NCBI GenBank assembly: GCA_013365365.1
Contig: JABVXU010000547.1
Span: forward strand, 1-35,711
Direction of reading: 5' to 3'
Length of the DNA: 35,711 bases
Origin: Cruorifilaria tuberocauda
Taxonomy: Eukaryota; Nematoda; Chromadorea; Rhabditida; Onchocercidae
Below are positions 28,801-34,839 of this stretch, one piece after another (position 1 is the first letter of the stretch; each line of letters begins with the position of its first letter). The notes beneath the pieces were generated by a model. That model was not told the origin of the DNA. It worked only from the letters and a program-made list of their open reading frames with translations, and made no database searches. The translations under genes and the position numbers were made by a program.

Positions 28801-28918
28801 GAGCAAGTGATGCCGGAAATCGACCACCACTTGATGAAAGTCGTGGTGAAAGTTTGATGAGTCCACTGGTAATGTGTGGGCCTCAAGATTTGCAATTTAA
28901 TGTCCCGGTTGAATTGCG
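9845..28918 (+). CDS. zoo-1: ZO-1/TJP-family junction scaffold (zoo-1 orthologue), 21 coding exons, 3' end not closed
   Basis: Multidomain MAGUK scaffold of epithelial cell junctions. ZO proteins link junctional membrane proteins to actin; C. elegans ZOO-1 works with the cadherin-catenin complex in the epidermis. Coding exons by splice site and phase: 9845-10063, 12256-12321, 19392-19516, 21171-21270, 21578-21665, 22591-22810, 23270-23419, 23692-23819, 23950-24104, 24246-24358, 24562-24756, 25009-25206, 25370-25508, 25609-25810, 26180-26364, 26541-26608, 26741-27560, 27666-27844, 27987-28118, 28350-28611, 28770-28918. The joined frame is open for 1297 codons. Approximate residues: PDZ1 86-178, PDZ2 186-268, PDZ3 356-440, SH3 452-518, GUK 575-735, disordered 740-1215, ZU5 from 1221. 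Domain order matches ZO-1 exactly. The ATG follows an in-frame TAA directly; a weak acceptor (AG at 9823-9824) lies upstream, so 5' leader exons or trans-splicing are possible. ZU5 is incomplete. The family assignment is very secure; exact donors of exons 4 and 8 are less so. Confidence 0.95.
11930..11970. repeat. (GA)n microsatellite in zoo-1 intron 1
   Basis: Pure AG run to about 11957 followed by GGGAGAAGAGAAG. Confidence 0.92.
12194..12237. repeat. (CT)n/(CCT) microsatellite serving as pyrimidine tract before exon 2
   Basis: Pyrimidine-only tract ending about 19 bases before the exon 2 boundary at 12256. It extends the polypyrimidine tract of that acceptor and is complementary to the GA tracts on either side. 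Confidence 0.9.
12256..12321 (+). CDS. zoo-1: zoo-1 exon 2: first strand of PDZ1
   Basis: Acceptor CTGTTTCAG, donor CGG|GTTAGT, 22 codons, phase 0 at both ends. It encodes a Ser-rich linker and the [10 protein letters not shown] segment, matching the HTVTLHR strand that opens ZO-1 PDZ1. A (CT)n tract sits just before the acceptor. The exon is symmetric and could be skipped without a frameshift. Confidence 0.85.
13139..13280. repeat. 16-bp tandem repeat, nine copies, in zoo-1 intron 2
   Basis: Unit AACTYAARTRAAGTAT. Copies alternate between a form like AACTCAAATGAAGTAT and one like AACTTAAATAAAGTAT, giving a 32-bp higher-order period. Confidence 0.92.
13780..14090. repeat. degenerate minisatellite of about 60 bp units
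   Basis: Copies begin with AATTCTTAATGATGATAATG (near 13780, 13847, 13903 and 14020) and continue with ATAGTAAGAGTGATAGTAG and a GCAATAGCAATA-like segment. Period varies from about 57 to 67, with a longer interval before the last copy. Confidence 0.8.
14232..14250. repeat. short (GA)n tract
   Basis: AAGAAGAGAGAGAGAGAGAA-type purine tract within a longer A/G stretch reaching about 14275. Confidence 0.85.
14547..14590. repeat. (GA)n microsatellite
   Basis: Nearly pure AG run of about 30 bases followed by AGAGAAAGAAAGGA. Confidence 0.92.
14999..15412. repeat. degenerate CA/GACA-rich minisatellite, about 28-30 bp unit, some 14 copies
   Basis: Repeated pattern GACAGACAGACTGATACACA with CACACGTA between copies. 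It is visibly less AT-rich than its surroundings and dense in ACGT. Long Cys/Ser/Val-rich frames on the minus strand here come from the repeat. Confidence 0.92.
16764..16973. promoter_or_regulatory. candidate intronic enhancer: paired CACGTG and TGACGT/ACGTCA motifs
   Basis: The decamer TTCACGTGAT occurs at 16764-16773 and again at 16964-16973, exactly 200 bases apart. Between them TGACGT (16910-16915) faces ACGTCA (16928-16933) across 12 bases. CACGTG is the E-box for bHLH factors and TGACGT is half of the CRE for bZIP factors. Function is inferred from motifs only. Confidence 0.35.
18186..18248. repeat. short CA/GACA-rich stretch
   Basis: Imperfect ACACAGACAGACACACACAT-type sequence, related in composition to the array at 14999-15412. 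Confidence 0.7.
18270..18482. other. less AT-rich block in zoo-1 intron 2
   Basis: Visibly richer in GC and CG dinucleotides than its surroundings (for example GACGAGACGAAACGGACCGG). Plus-strand frame 18280-18492 is open for 70 codons but resembles nothing I know and lacks matching splice sites into PDZ1. It could be an internal promoter or leader exon for a shorter isoform, or simply different composition. Confidence 0.35.
18598..18762. repeat. degenerate minisatellite, unit about 20-28 bp
   Basis: Repeated TTTCTGAAGAAGNAATAAGTAAG-like units, for example AGAAGTAAGCCTTTCTGAAG. The minus-strand Leu-rich open frame here is a by-product. Confidence 0.75.
18950..18998. repeat. (CT)n microsatellite, intron 2
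   Basis: Nearly pure CT run with a CACT interruption, about 400 bases before exon 3. Confidence 0.92.
19392..19516 (+). CDS. zoo-1: zoo-1 exon 3: PDZ1 carboxylate-binding loop and core
   Basis: Acceptor AATTTCAG, donor CA|GTATGT (phase 2). It begins [18 protein letters not shown], closely matching the ZO-1 PDZ1 loop region (GFGFGIAISGGRDNPHF), then [14 protein letters not shown]. This is one of the most diagnostic segments for the ZO family. It is isolated between a 7.1 kb and a 1.65 kb intron. Confidence 0.95.
19517..21170 (+). other. zoo-1 intron 3
   Basis: AT-rich intron of 1.65 kb with a (CT)n tract at 19811-19856; nothing else recognised. Confidence 0.8.
19811..19856. repeat. (CT)n microsatellite, intron 3
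   Basis: Nearly pure CT run of about 40 bases. Confidence 0.93.
21171..21270 (+). CDS. zoo-1: zoo-1 exon 4: PDZ1 helix region
   Basis: Acceptor TTGTTACAG; reads [15 protein letters not shown] then [13 protein letters not shown], matching the ZO-1 PDZ1 segment with ENDRVAMVNG. The donor chosen (ATG|GTTAAT) joins smoothly to IVKRRVPVP in the next exon. A stronger donor, AAG|GTAAGA, lies 51 bases downstream in the same frame, so an extended exon ending at 21321 is possible. Confidence 0.8.
21578..21665 (+). CDS. zoo-1: zoo-1 exon 5: end of PDZ1 and start of PDZ2
   Basis: Acceptor TTTTTTTAG, donor GAAG|GTAATA (phase 1). [10 protein letters not shown] corresponds to the basic last PDZ1 strand of ZO-1. 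[13 protein letters not shown] is the first PDZ2 strand followed by the conserved Lys/Arg cluster. Confidence 0.88.
21666..22590 (+). other. zoo-1 intron 5
   Basis: AT-rich intron of 925 bases between PDZ1/PDZ2 exons; no structure noticed beyond T runs. Confidence 0.8.
22591..22810 (+). CDS. zoo-1: zoo-1 exon 6: PDZ2
   Basis: Acceptor TTTTTTTCAG, donor AG|GTAGAT (phase 2). [15 protein letters not shown], then [17 protein letters not shown] and KLSLVVQRD, align along the ZO-1 PDZ2 domain. In vertebrate ZO proteins PDZ2 mediates dimerisation by domain swapping; whether this one does is not visible. Confidence 0.94.
22811..23269 (+). other. zoo-1 intron 6
   Basis: 459-base intron. It contains an AT palindrome, GTGATATATATATATATATCAC-like, at about 23012-23033, likely a (TA)n microsatellite. 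Confidence 0.75.
23270..23419 (+). CDS. zoo-1: zoo-1 exon 7: Ser/Pro linker between PDZ2 and PDZ3
   Basis: Acceptor ATTTACAG, donor ACAAG|GTAGGT, 150 bases, phase 2 on both sides, hence an in-frame cassette. It starts [17 protein letters not shown] and continues with a His/Ser/Pro-rich linker lacking domain signatures. Its first residues resemble those of exon 8 (RWPQSERQS). Confidence 0.8.
23692..23819 (+). CDS. zoo-1: zoo-1 exon 8: linker and start of PDZ3
   Basis: Acceptor GATTTTTAG. It encodes [20 protein letters not shown] and then [11 protein letters not shown], matching the KLVKFRKGDS strand opening ZO-1 PDZ3. The donor GGAG|GTTCTT is weak but is the only nearby GT that preserves phase 1 into exon 9. 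Confidence 0.78.
23950..24104 (+). CDS. zoo-1: zoo-1 exon 9: PDZ3 core
   Basis: Acceptor TAACTTCAG, donor GAGGAG-type (GAAGAG|GTATAC), phase 0 at the end. [34 protein letters not shown] and VTREE align closely with ZO-1 PDZ3 (SVGLRLAGGNDVGIFVAGV, EDSPAA, EGDQILRVN, IIREE). Confidence 0.95.
24246..24358 (+). CDS. zoo-1: zoo-1 exon 10: end of PDZ3 and lead into SH3
   Basis: Acceptor ATATTTCAG, donor ATAAG|GTTTGT (phase 2). [20 protein letters not shown] is the last PDZ3 helix and strand; GDNFYIR matches the ZO-1 GDSFYIR peptide that opens the SH3 module. Confidence 0.93.
24562..24756 (+). CDS. zoo-1: zoo-1 exon 11: SH3 domain
   Basis: Acceptor AAGTTGCAG, donor GAAAC|GTAAGA (phase 2). [37 protein letters not shown] and GVIPNSET follow the ZO-1 SH3 order (RTHFEYE, LSFNKGEVFRVVDTLYNG, LGSWLA, GIIPN). 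In MAGUKs the SH3 packs against the GUK domain. Using the upstream TATCTCTAG acceptor would give an early stop, so the internal acceptor is preferred. Confidence 0.93.
25009..25206 (+). CDS. zoo-1: zoo-1 exon 12: SH3-GUK hinge and start of GUK
   Basis: Acceptor TTTTTCAG, donor CAGCG|GTCAGT (phase 2). AEKLAKAA follows the SH3 as in ZO-1 (RAEQLASVQ). A basic hinge ([15 protein letters not shown]) is followed by [10 protein letters not shown], nearly identical to the ZO-1 FPAYERVVLR that starts the GUK module. Confidence 0.94.
25370..25508 (+). CDS. zoo-1: zoo-1 exon 13: GUK domain, degenerate P-loop region
   Basis: Acceptor ATATTTCAG, donor AATAAG|GTACAA (phase 0). [16 protein letters not shown] replaces the nucleotide-binding P-loop of true guanylate kinases, as in ZO-1 (VTIFGPIADVAREKL). 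No GKS/GKT is present, so the domain is a binding module rather than an enzyme. Confidence 0.94.
25609..25810 (+). CDS. zoo-1: zoo-1 exon 14: GUK domain core
   Basis: Acceptor TTGTTTCAG, donor GACAG|GTATGT (phase 1). [20 protein letters not shown] then [10 protein letters not shown] and ending [11 protein letters not shown] match ZO-1 (HALLDVTPNAVDRLNYAQWY, PIVVFLNPDS, KLRKNNHHLFT). Confidence 0.95.
25811..26179 (+). other. zoo-1 intron 14
   Basis: 369-base intron. An in-frame ATG-containing stretch at 26131-26179 precedes the exon but is excluded because only the TTTAG at 26179 keeps the phase and aligns with the GUK domain. Confidence 0.75.
26180..26364 (+). CDS. zoo-1: zoo-1 exon 15: end of GUK domain
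   Basis: The acceptor GAATTTAG at 26178-26179 restores phase 1; joined it reads [20 protein letters not shown], aligning with ZO-1 LFTTTINLNSMNDGWYGALK without gaps. Then RRVWMPEF (ZO-1 QLVWVSE). The donor is GGG|GTGAAT, phase 0. The tail is acidic/Ser-rich (NQSDSDVDS), like the acidic stretch after GUK in ZO-1. Confidence 0.92.
26541..26608 (+). CDS. zoo-1: zoo-1 exon 16: short post-GUK linker
   Basis: Acceptor ACTTTTTCAG, donor GTGAA|GTGAGT (phase 2), 68 bases. [20 protein letters not shown] is a polar segment with Tyr residues and no domain. Phases fit exons 15 and 17 exactly. Confidence 0.85.
26741..27560 (+). CDS. zoo-1: zoo-1 exon 17: long disordered Pro/Gln/Ser/Asn-rich region
   Basis: Acceptor AAATTTTCAG, donor AAACAG|GTTTTT. 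At 820 bases this is the largest exon, encoding about 274 residues. Features: a Pro-rich patch (NYPPPPSPS), an Ala run, [13 protein letters not shown], Gln-rich segments, Ser-Pro motifs (SPPRSPINF) and an Asn/Ser/Thr-rich tail. It corresponds by position to the long unstructured C-terminal half of ZO proteins that carries actin-binding and proline-rich segments; sequence similarity there is too low to call a specific binding site. Confidence 0.92.
27666..27844 (+). CDS. zoo-1: zoo-1 exon 18: disordered region
   Basis: Acceptor CTGATATAG, donor ACAAG|GTGATT (phase 2). [19 protein letters not shown], then a Ser/Asn stretch and [13 protein letters not shown]. The acceptor is less pyrimidine-rich than others, but both phases fit and no stops occur. 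Confidence 0.85.
27987..28118 (+). CDS. zoo-1: zoo-1 exon 19: disordered region, symmetric exon
   Basis: Acceptor AAATTTCAG, donor ATGAG|GTATTG, 132 bases, phase 2 on both sides. It encodes [13 protein letters not shown], then a Ser/Thr-rich stretch. The intron that follows is the one whose sequence recurs at the end of the window. Confidence 0.87.
28350..28611 (+). CDS. zoo-1: zoo-1 exon 20: acidic/Ser linker and start of ZU5
   Basis: Acceptor GACATTTAG, donor GGGC|GTAAGT (phase 0). A polar linker ([14 protein letters not shown]) precedes [20 protein letters not shown] and IDEG, which align with the ZO-1 ZU5 start (NGGVLSSIETGVSIIIPQGA, IPEG). ZU5 is found in ZO proteins, ankyrins and UNC5. 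Confidence 0.94.
28770..28918 (+). CDS. zoo-1: zoo-1 exon 21: middle of ZU5; domain incomplete after this exon
   Basis: Acceptor [43 protein letters not shown], then [10 protein letters not shown] match ZO-1 VEQEIYFKVCR, LPPLDKEKGETLLSPLVMCG, LKFLKPVELR. The donor CG|GTAATT would leave phase 2. Unspliced, the next codons are CGG TAA, giving an immediate stop at 28920-28922. The ~50 residues that normally complete ZU5 (starting LPHC in ZO-1) are not found in the window. Confidence 0.92.
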
Positions 28919-28980
28919 GTAATTCTGCTATATGTATGTGTTTTTTTTTTTGATTTTTGAATTCCCATTGATTTTGATGG

Positions 28981-28986
28981 AATAAA
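28981..28986 (+). other. zoo-1: AATAAA, candidate poly(A) signal for read-through end
   Basis: An exact AATAAA lies 59 bases after the TAA reached if exon 21 is not spliced. In such AT-rich DNA the hexamer is common by chance, so this is only a candidate. Confidence 0.3.
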
Positions 28987-29364
28987 AGTTACAAATATCA
29001 AACTGATATGATAATAAATTTCTGTACTATAACGAGAATAAACTGGTAGCAAAGATGATCAGAGGTTAATTCTCTTGACTTACCTCATCTAGTAATTGAA
29101 TCTGTCAATGTTATCCTTTAACTTACTGTAATGATAAAAGTGCTTAATTGAAATGCACTGTGTTTGAGTAATTTCGACATACTTTCCGCAATGAAGTAAT
29201 AAGGGTCAAAAAGAAAGCAAAAGAAATAACTGATGAGAGAGAAATATCAATAGGAAGATTGGCCGAGGGAATTTTCGATCTTTGCTCAAATTGATATAAT
29301 TTACGTAATTTGAGTTAAACGCTAATTATTACACCGAATATTAAGAACTGGTTTTTGATTTCAG

Positions 29365-29398
29365 GTTTCTGAAGATGAAAAATGAAATACATAAATAG
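29365..29398 (+). CDS. zoo-1: candidate alternative last exon of zoo-1 (short basic tail)
   Basis: A good acceptor (TTGATTTCAG) at 29355-29364 joins to exon 21 in phase 2, giving VELR then FLKMKNEIHK and a TAG. The tail does not resemble the LPHC segment that completes ZU5, so this would give a truncated domain. An AATAAA follows at 29529. Alternatively this AG is unused and exon 21 joins an exon beyond the window. Confidence 0.3.
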
Positions 29399-29528
29399 CA
29401 ATTTTTTTTCCTCTATGCAATTAAATGAATTGTTTCATGAATAATAATTTTCAGTTATCATTTTATTTTAGAAATGATTAAGAATAGATCTTACTTACTT
29501 TTTTATACTTTACATAATTGATTGTATA

Positions 29529-29534
29529 AATAAA
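29529..29534 (+). other. AATAAA, candidate poly(A) signal for the alternative zoo-1 end
   Basis: An exact AATAAA about 130 bases after the TAG of the candidate last exon and about 400 bases before the trans-splice-like acceptor of the downstream peptide gene. Spacing is plausible for a gene boundary; chance occurrence cannot be excluded. Confidence 0.3.
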
Positions 29535-29930
29535 AGTAATACTTTAATATATTTTTTTTGTTACTTATAATACTCAACATGAGTATCACATTTGAAAGTT
29601 GAAAAATGTCTTAGTCATTCATAGTATACAAACAAACTTCTTTTCCTATGGCGGAAGACGTATGCGCAAGCTTTTTTTTTTGGTGGACGAAGTTTACTTA
29701 TTAAATTCAAGTTAAGTAGGTTAAGTTTGCAGTAATTATAGTTCATGTAGAGAAATTTTGTCAGGTTGATTGGTATTGAGAACATTTCTAAATTCTTTAG
29801 CAAACAAAAGAGCTAAATTGTTCAAAAGCGGAAAAGACTGAAAGTTTTTAGCTTATGTTAATAAATTTTCTGCGAGTAAGCATAAAACATTGTAGTTTTT
29901 ATAAGAGAGTAAGACAATTCAGTTATATCT

Positions 29931-29940
29931 ATCTTTACAG
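29931..29940 (+). promoter_or_regulatory. candidate spliced-leader trans-splice acceptor of peptide gene
   Basis: CTATCTTTACAG-type acceptor ending at 29940, 9 bases before the ATG at 29950. Nematode mRNAs with very short 5' leaders behind a TTTNAG acceptor are usually SL1 trans-spliced. A cis-splice from an unseen upstream leader exon would look the same. Confidence 0.45.
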
Positions 29941-29949
29941 ATTTCGATA

Positions 29950-30343
29950 ATGATAATATTACTTACTTTATACGTAATATTAATTGCACAAGGAAGTGAA
30001 GCATGGTGGTTTGGAGGTTACCCTCCCTTTTATCACCATCCGTTTGGCTTTCAACCTTACGGTTATCATCCATACTACTCACCTTTTTTCCATCATCACA
30101 TGTATGATTTATACTTATTGTTTATAACATATTATCAAAATTGAAAGCTAACAATGAAATAATTTCGATGGATTTAAATTTAAACGATTCAAAATATTTC
30201 ATGTGCACAAAAAGATTTAACGGAATTACTCCATTTTTTTTCCGCTATCATTATCGTAATCAGTTATCATTATCAGGGTTTCTGCACATATCGGTGCTGC
30301 GCTCGGTTCATTGGCTGCTGCAAGTTTTGGTAAAAAGAGATGA
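29950..30343 (+). CDS. secreted aromatic/His-rich peptide precursor with C-terminal Gly-Lys-Lys-Arg, two exons
   Basis: Exons 29950-30101 and 30277-30343 (intron GTATGA...TTATCAG, 175 bases, phase 2) encode 72 residues. Residues 1-18 (MIILLTLYVILIAQGSEA) are a typical signal peptide. Residues 19-50 are rich in Trp, Phe, Tyr, Gly, Pro and His (WWFGGYPPFYHHPF then repeated PYGYHPYYS-type turns and a His triplet). Exon 2 adds VSAHIGAALGSLAAASFGKKR and a stop. Gly followed by Lys-Lys-Arg at the very end is the classic signal for dibasic cleavage and C-terminal amidation, so the product could be an amidated neuropeptide-like or antimicrobial peptide; the aromatic/Gly composition recalls nematode nlp/cnc peptides, without clear homology. 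The His-rich block might also bind metal. Splicing is inferred, not observed. I do not recognise a named family. Confidence 0.6.
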
Positions 30344-31125
30344 AAGAAATTATTTGCAATTACTGCTCAGTTTTGTTCATTTCAATTTCATGCATGGAAA
30401 GTTGCATGATCTTTGCAAATGTTTTTTCAAACAAAAAAAAGAAATAGAAGCATATAAAAAGAAATGAACTATCCGTCTGCCGAGAAATTCGCTTTCCGGA
30501 AATCATTAATTTAACTTCAAACTCTCACTATCATATTTATACGTTTTGTACGGAATTTATAATTTTCTAATCAATCCGGTTTGCTCTTTCCAATCGCTCG
30601 GCTTATAAGCTAATTAGGTTTAATTAAAGTAAACTTTGATAATTAATGAAAGGAAAATAGACGGTAAAATTATACATATCTCTTACTGAAGTATCAGCTT
30701 CTCGGAGCAATTTTGTTATTTCATTTTATTCAGGATAGTTATATTTTGTATTTGACATTTCATAATTATTACTTGATTATAAATTGTTCATGATTTTACT
30801 GTATTCTTTTTCACAGGTAAATTATATCAAACTGTGATTATTTCTATTCGGAAATACAAATTTCACTTTCATCTGATCCGATCAGTAGATGGAAATGATG
30901 ATAAAATTATAATTGAATCATCATCCTTTGTAATTCAAGAAATTAAAATTAATTACATGGACAATTTTTGTTTATGAAATTTTTACTTCGAATATTAACA
31001 TGAAAATGGAATACCGCTACTTCTAACAAAGACAAGTAATAGATCTTCCCTTCGACATTCTGTTATTCTTCAATGAAATGATAAAGTTTTGCTTATGCCT
31101 GATAAAAATCACTGTGACTAAACAC

Positions 31126-31167
31126 GCTGCACCAACCAGGAACACCACGGTACCGAGTAAGTGCAGC
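31126..31167. repeat. imperfect hairpin in a locally GC-rich patch
   Basis: GCTGCAC (31126-31132) pairs with GTGCAGC (31161-31167); inside, GGAAC and GTACC can pair with one mismatch. Flanks are AT-rich. Confidence 0.5.
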
Positions 31168-31659
31168 TACTGAATCGAGTTATCAAGTTTTAACTTGTAC
31201 TGATAATGCTTTGCAATCGGCATAATACTATATCATTTAATATGATTGGTACTTGTAATTAATTTTCAAAAATTGATGCTAATTGGTGATCATATAAAAT
31301 CCAATCAAATTCTAGTGACTATAGTGGTGTGGTGAGGTTAAATACGAATTTTCCTGAATTTCTTTATGTACCGGATCAATTGATTAAAAGATTTTTTTCT
31401 AGAACTCTGAAATCAACCTATAGCTATCACTAAACCAAGTATCACTATAATTATGATATTGGTAGTTTCCGTTATCGTTATAAATCATTAGTATTAATAT
31501 TATTGTTAATTATCGTCGTTACTAATTATTGGTGCATATTGGTTATTAGTTATCATTATTTACAAGTTATTTATTACCATTATTTTGATTAATTATCATT
31601 ATTATTATTTGGTGGCAATTTACTTAACAGTAATTCATCATTCATCACATATGTTATCT

Positions 31660-31682
31660 ATCGAGAAAGGAACTTTCTCGAT
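31660..31682. repeat. perfect 10-bp inverted repeat with 3-base loop
   Basis: ATCGAGAAAG, loop GAA, CTTTCTCGAT. A T run follows at about 31695. Confidence 0.8.
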
Positions 31683-32868
31683 CTTATATTATCATTTTTT
31701 TTTCTCGATTTAATGATACTTATTCAACTACTATATCGAATTTTAGTGATCTTAATTTTTTTAAAAATATTTTTAACAAATATTTATTGAACGAAGAGAA
31801 AGAAAAGAAAGAAATTGAAACGAAGATGGAGTCAGTAGAAATGTTCAGAAATTGTTGTAATTAATGAATTAAAATTTCGAACTTATATTTTATTCAATAA
31901 AAAAATTTTCCACAAAATAAAAATAATTCATGAAATTTCTATCAATGAATAAATTATTAAAGATACTCTTTGATAGATTGAATCAAATTTCACCTGTAAT
32001 AATAATAAATCAAAAATTTTTTGGCGGACAGTAGGTCTTAGCCAAACGGACTATAAGTCTTATTACCATCCAAAAGTGGAGAATGTTCTTTGAATTATCA
32101 TAGCTCAATCAATTTCTTATCAGTTCTCATTCAAACTTTGAGGCGACATTCCAATCATCAATCAATAATCACAAGGAAATTGTCTGTTGACACTTCTAAT
32201 TATCATCACTATCAATCTTCCATAAAGAATAATTACTACAAACATTCACAGAAAAACTTTCACAACAGTCTTGTTATCATTTTGAGCTTAAGATAAAGCT
32301 CCAATGTTTAAAGCATAATTACTAGCTTATCAGCTTACTAGCTTATCTTCGAAATCCATAATAAATGAATAAAATGCTCATGAAAACAGAATCGGAAATT
32401 CACCTGAAAAGCAATTTCTGTGAATTTTCTTTCAATAAATATTCTCATTATATTAGTTAAGGTTATGAAATAATTTTGGTTTCCCTAATATTTCCGATAA
32501 TTGAAGTAGTTCGAACCGAGCAATAAAATAATAAATAGGAATTTGTTAATTAGAAAATTTTTAACCTTTGACTTGATACAAAGGAACTTCTATTATTTTA
32601 ATAGAAATGTTTCACCTTTGATTTTGAATATGAGAAACGCATCGAATTACTTTAAGTTTTAATTAAATAATAATGAACATGATTGATATTATAGAAATAA
32701 TTATACCTATAATTAATAAGTAATGATCAATACATTAATAACAACAAGTATCGGCATAAAGATCAGTAACAATCAATAAATAAGTATCATCAAAAATAAG
32801 CAACGATTAATTCACAATGACTTTTGCAAATTGATCTAATTAATTTAGTCTATAAGCTTTTTTTTTAT

Positions 32869-32975
32869 CTTGTACCAGGTAAGCGTACGCTTCAATTCTG
32901 TCAGTACTTTATTTCTGTCTTCTACCATATAAGCATCAATTCTGTTAGTGCTCTTTTGCTTCCAATACATAAGCA
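32869..32975. repeat. diverged tandem repeat, about 58 bp
   Basis: TCTTGTACCAGGTAAGC, then CAATTCTGTCAGTACT, recurs as TCTTCTACCATATAAGC, then CAATTCTGTTAGTGCT; a third partial copy reads CCAATACATAAGCATTGATAG. Confidence 0.65.
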
Positions 32976-33499
32976 TTGATAGTTAAATTTTAGGATTGTA
33001 AAGTTTTTACTCCAAATCTTACTTCAACAGTCTAATGTAACTTTGGAATATTTCATTGAATGAAATCTGCAAATCTCCTAATTTCCTTTTCAATCTAAAT
33101 TGATCGAACTTCTCTGTTACAAAAAGTGATTGTGATCCTATGTTAAACAATACCAAAACTTTTTTGTAATCTCTGGCACATTTAGAACAATTAATTCAAT
33201 TTCCTTGCATAAAAAATAAGCCTTTCCTTCTTATTTTAACGATTGAATTGGTTGAATTCACTGCCTCTTTTGTATTTTGTGTAGCAACTGTATTCTGTTA
33301 GTCTTTACAGTAGAAGTACAAGCACATCATTTAGGATAATCTCTAAATTAGCATCATTCATTGTGCAAAAGCAGTTTTTTATGTAAAACAAATAGGTATC
33401 CTATCATAAAATTATATATGTATTGTCCAGAATACCGAAATTATTTTAATAGGTTAAACTTAAAATTTTAATAACTTTTTAATCAAGTAAATAACTACA

Positions 33500-33735
33500 A
33501 AATGAAAATTAACGATTTCTTAATAATCTAGTAATAAATGAAAATGAAGGCTTATAATATTCCATGTAATTAGCAAGTTCTCATTATAAAAAAACTTTCA
33601 TATCTAATTATTCATTTGAACATTTCCTGTCACATCTTCAACCAAAGTTAATCTAAATATTCCAATCTTATATTCGTTAGTTATCTTTGTCAGTCTTTTG
33701 TAAAAATTTGCGAAAACTCTGTCTATGATTGAAAT
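33500..33735. repeat. diverged duplication, copy A
   Basis: CAAAATGAAAATTAACGAT, then TTCTCATTATAAAAAA, CTAATTATTCATT, ACATTTCCTGT and AATATTCC occur in the same order as in the copy at about 34840-35085. Confidence 0.7.
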
Positions 33736-33914
33736 AGTCGCTTCAAAGTTTGAATTAGAGCTGATAAAGAATTGATTGAGTTCGGATAAATGATAAGGAA
33801 CTGATTGAGATATGATAATTCAGGGAACATTCTGCTTTTGATAATGAGACTTACTATCCGCTGGACAGTTAGTAACAGTCAATGTCCCTCATTGAGAGAT
33901 GAATGATTATAAAA

Positions 33915-34012
33915 AATCATCTTGACATACAAGAGATAAAGTTAATGATAATCAGATCGAGATATAAGTGATAATATATCACGAAAATCATGTGGACATA
34001 CAACAGATAAAG
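33915..34012. repeat. 27-bp direct repeat, 71 bp offset
   Basis: AATCATCTTGACATACAAGA plus GATAAAG (33915-33941) and AATCATGTGGACATACAACA plus GATAAAG (33986-34012) differ at three positions. Confidence 0.8.
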
Positions 34013-34839
34013 CCAGCGGTAAAGCAATGATCATATAATCAATTATGCATTTAATTACACTTCCGTTATCCTTTCGACGTTATCATTTAAAGTACCGAGA
34101 GATCCTCATGAAGTGAAATCTTTTTTTACCACAGATAATCCTAGAAAGCATAAAAGGTTGCTAGTTGGTCATAACCTTTAAATTATTAAACTTTGTTTTC
34201 GAAGCAATGGATACATGAAGGCTTCTCCTTCGATGGAATAACAATCATCGAAAATAATGGGAAACAGAAAATGTTATACAACTGTGCAACTATATCATTT
34301 TAATTAATTTTAATTAGTTAAATCAAAAAAACCCATTTTACTATATTTGATGAAGTAAATGAAGAAGTGAAATAATCAAATTGCTATATGAAAATTTCGT
34401 TCAGCAGTTCCTTAAGCAGAAAAAAACTGAAATATATCTGAGAAATTGAAACACTAAATCGGTAATTAATTAAATATTAATAGGAATTAATTATTACTTT
34501 AGCTAGTAAAACATTATCTAGTTCAATATTCCTGCAAAATCATCGATACAATTATTTTCTACTTTAATTGTATATTAATTACTACTTTGATTAACAGTTG
34601 ATAAATAGGTAAATTAAAGAATAAATTTATTAAGTAAATGATAAATTAAATTTAATTAACACTTTTTATCTTTTTGCATGTCTGATATTTTGTAATATAC
34701 TTACAGTAATTGTATTATGAAAGTTTTATGAGTCTCATTATCAGTTTCGATGTTAATTTATTAGCATACTGTGGTATGCTGTGGAGAAAATTAAAATTAT
34801 TCTATAATCAAGCATTTATATTTCTAAGTAATTACTCAA

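Noticed and set aside
28329..28895. Minus-strand frames opposite the ZU5 exons
   Set aside because: They are antisense shadows of exons 20 and 21.
30141..30467. 108-codon plus-strand frame over the peptide gene's second exon
   Set aside because: It reads exon 2 of the peptide gene in another frame; the spliced frame gives a signal-peptide precursor ending in Gly-Lys-Lys-Arg.
32090..32296. 68-codon frame rich in His/Ser/Asn
   Set aside because: No signal peptide, domain, splice partner or upstream context; composition is as expected from TCA/AAT-rich spacer.
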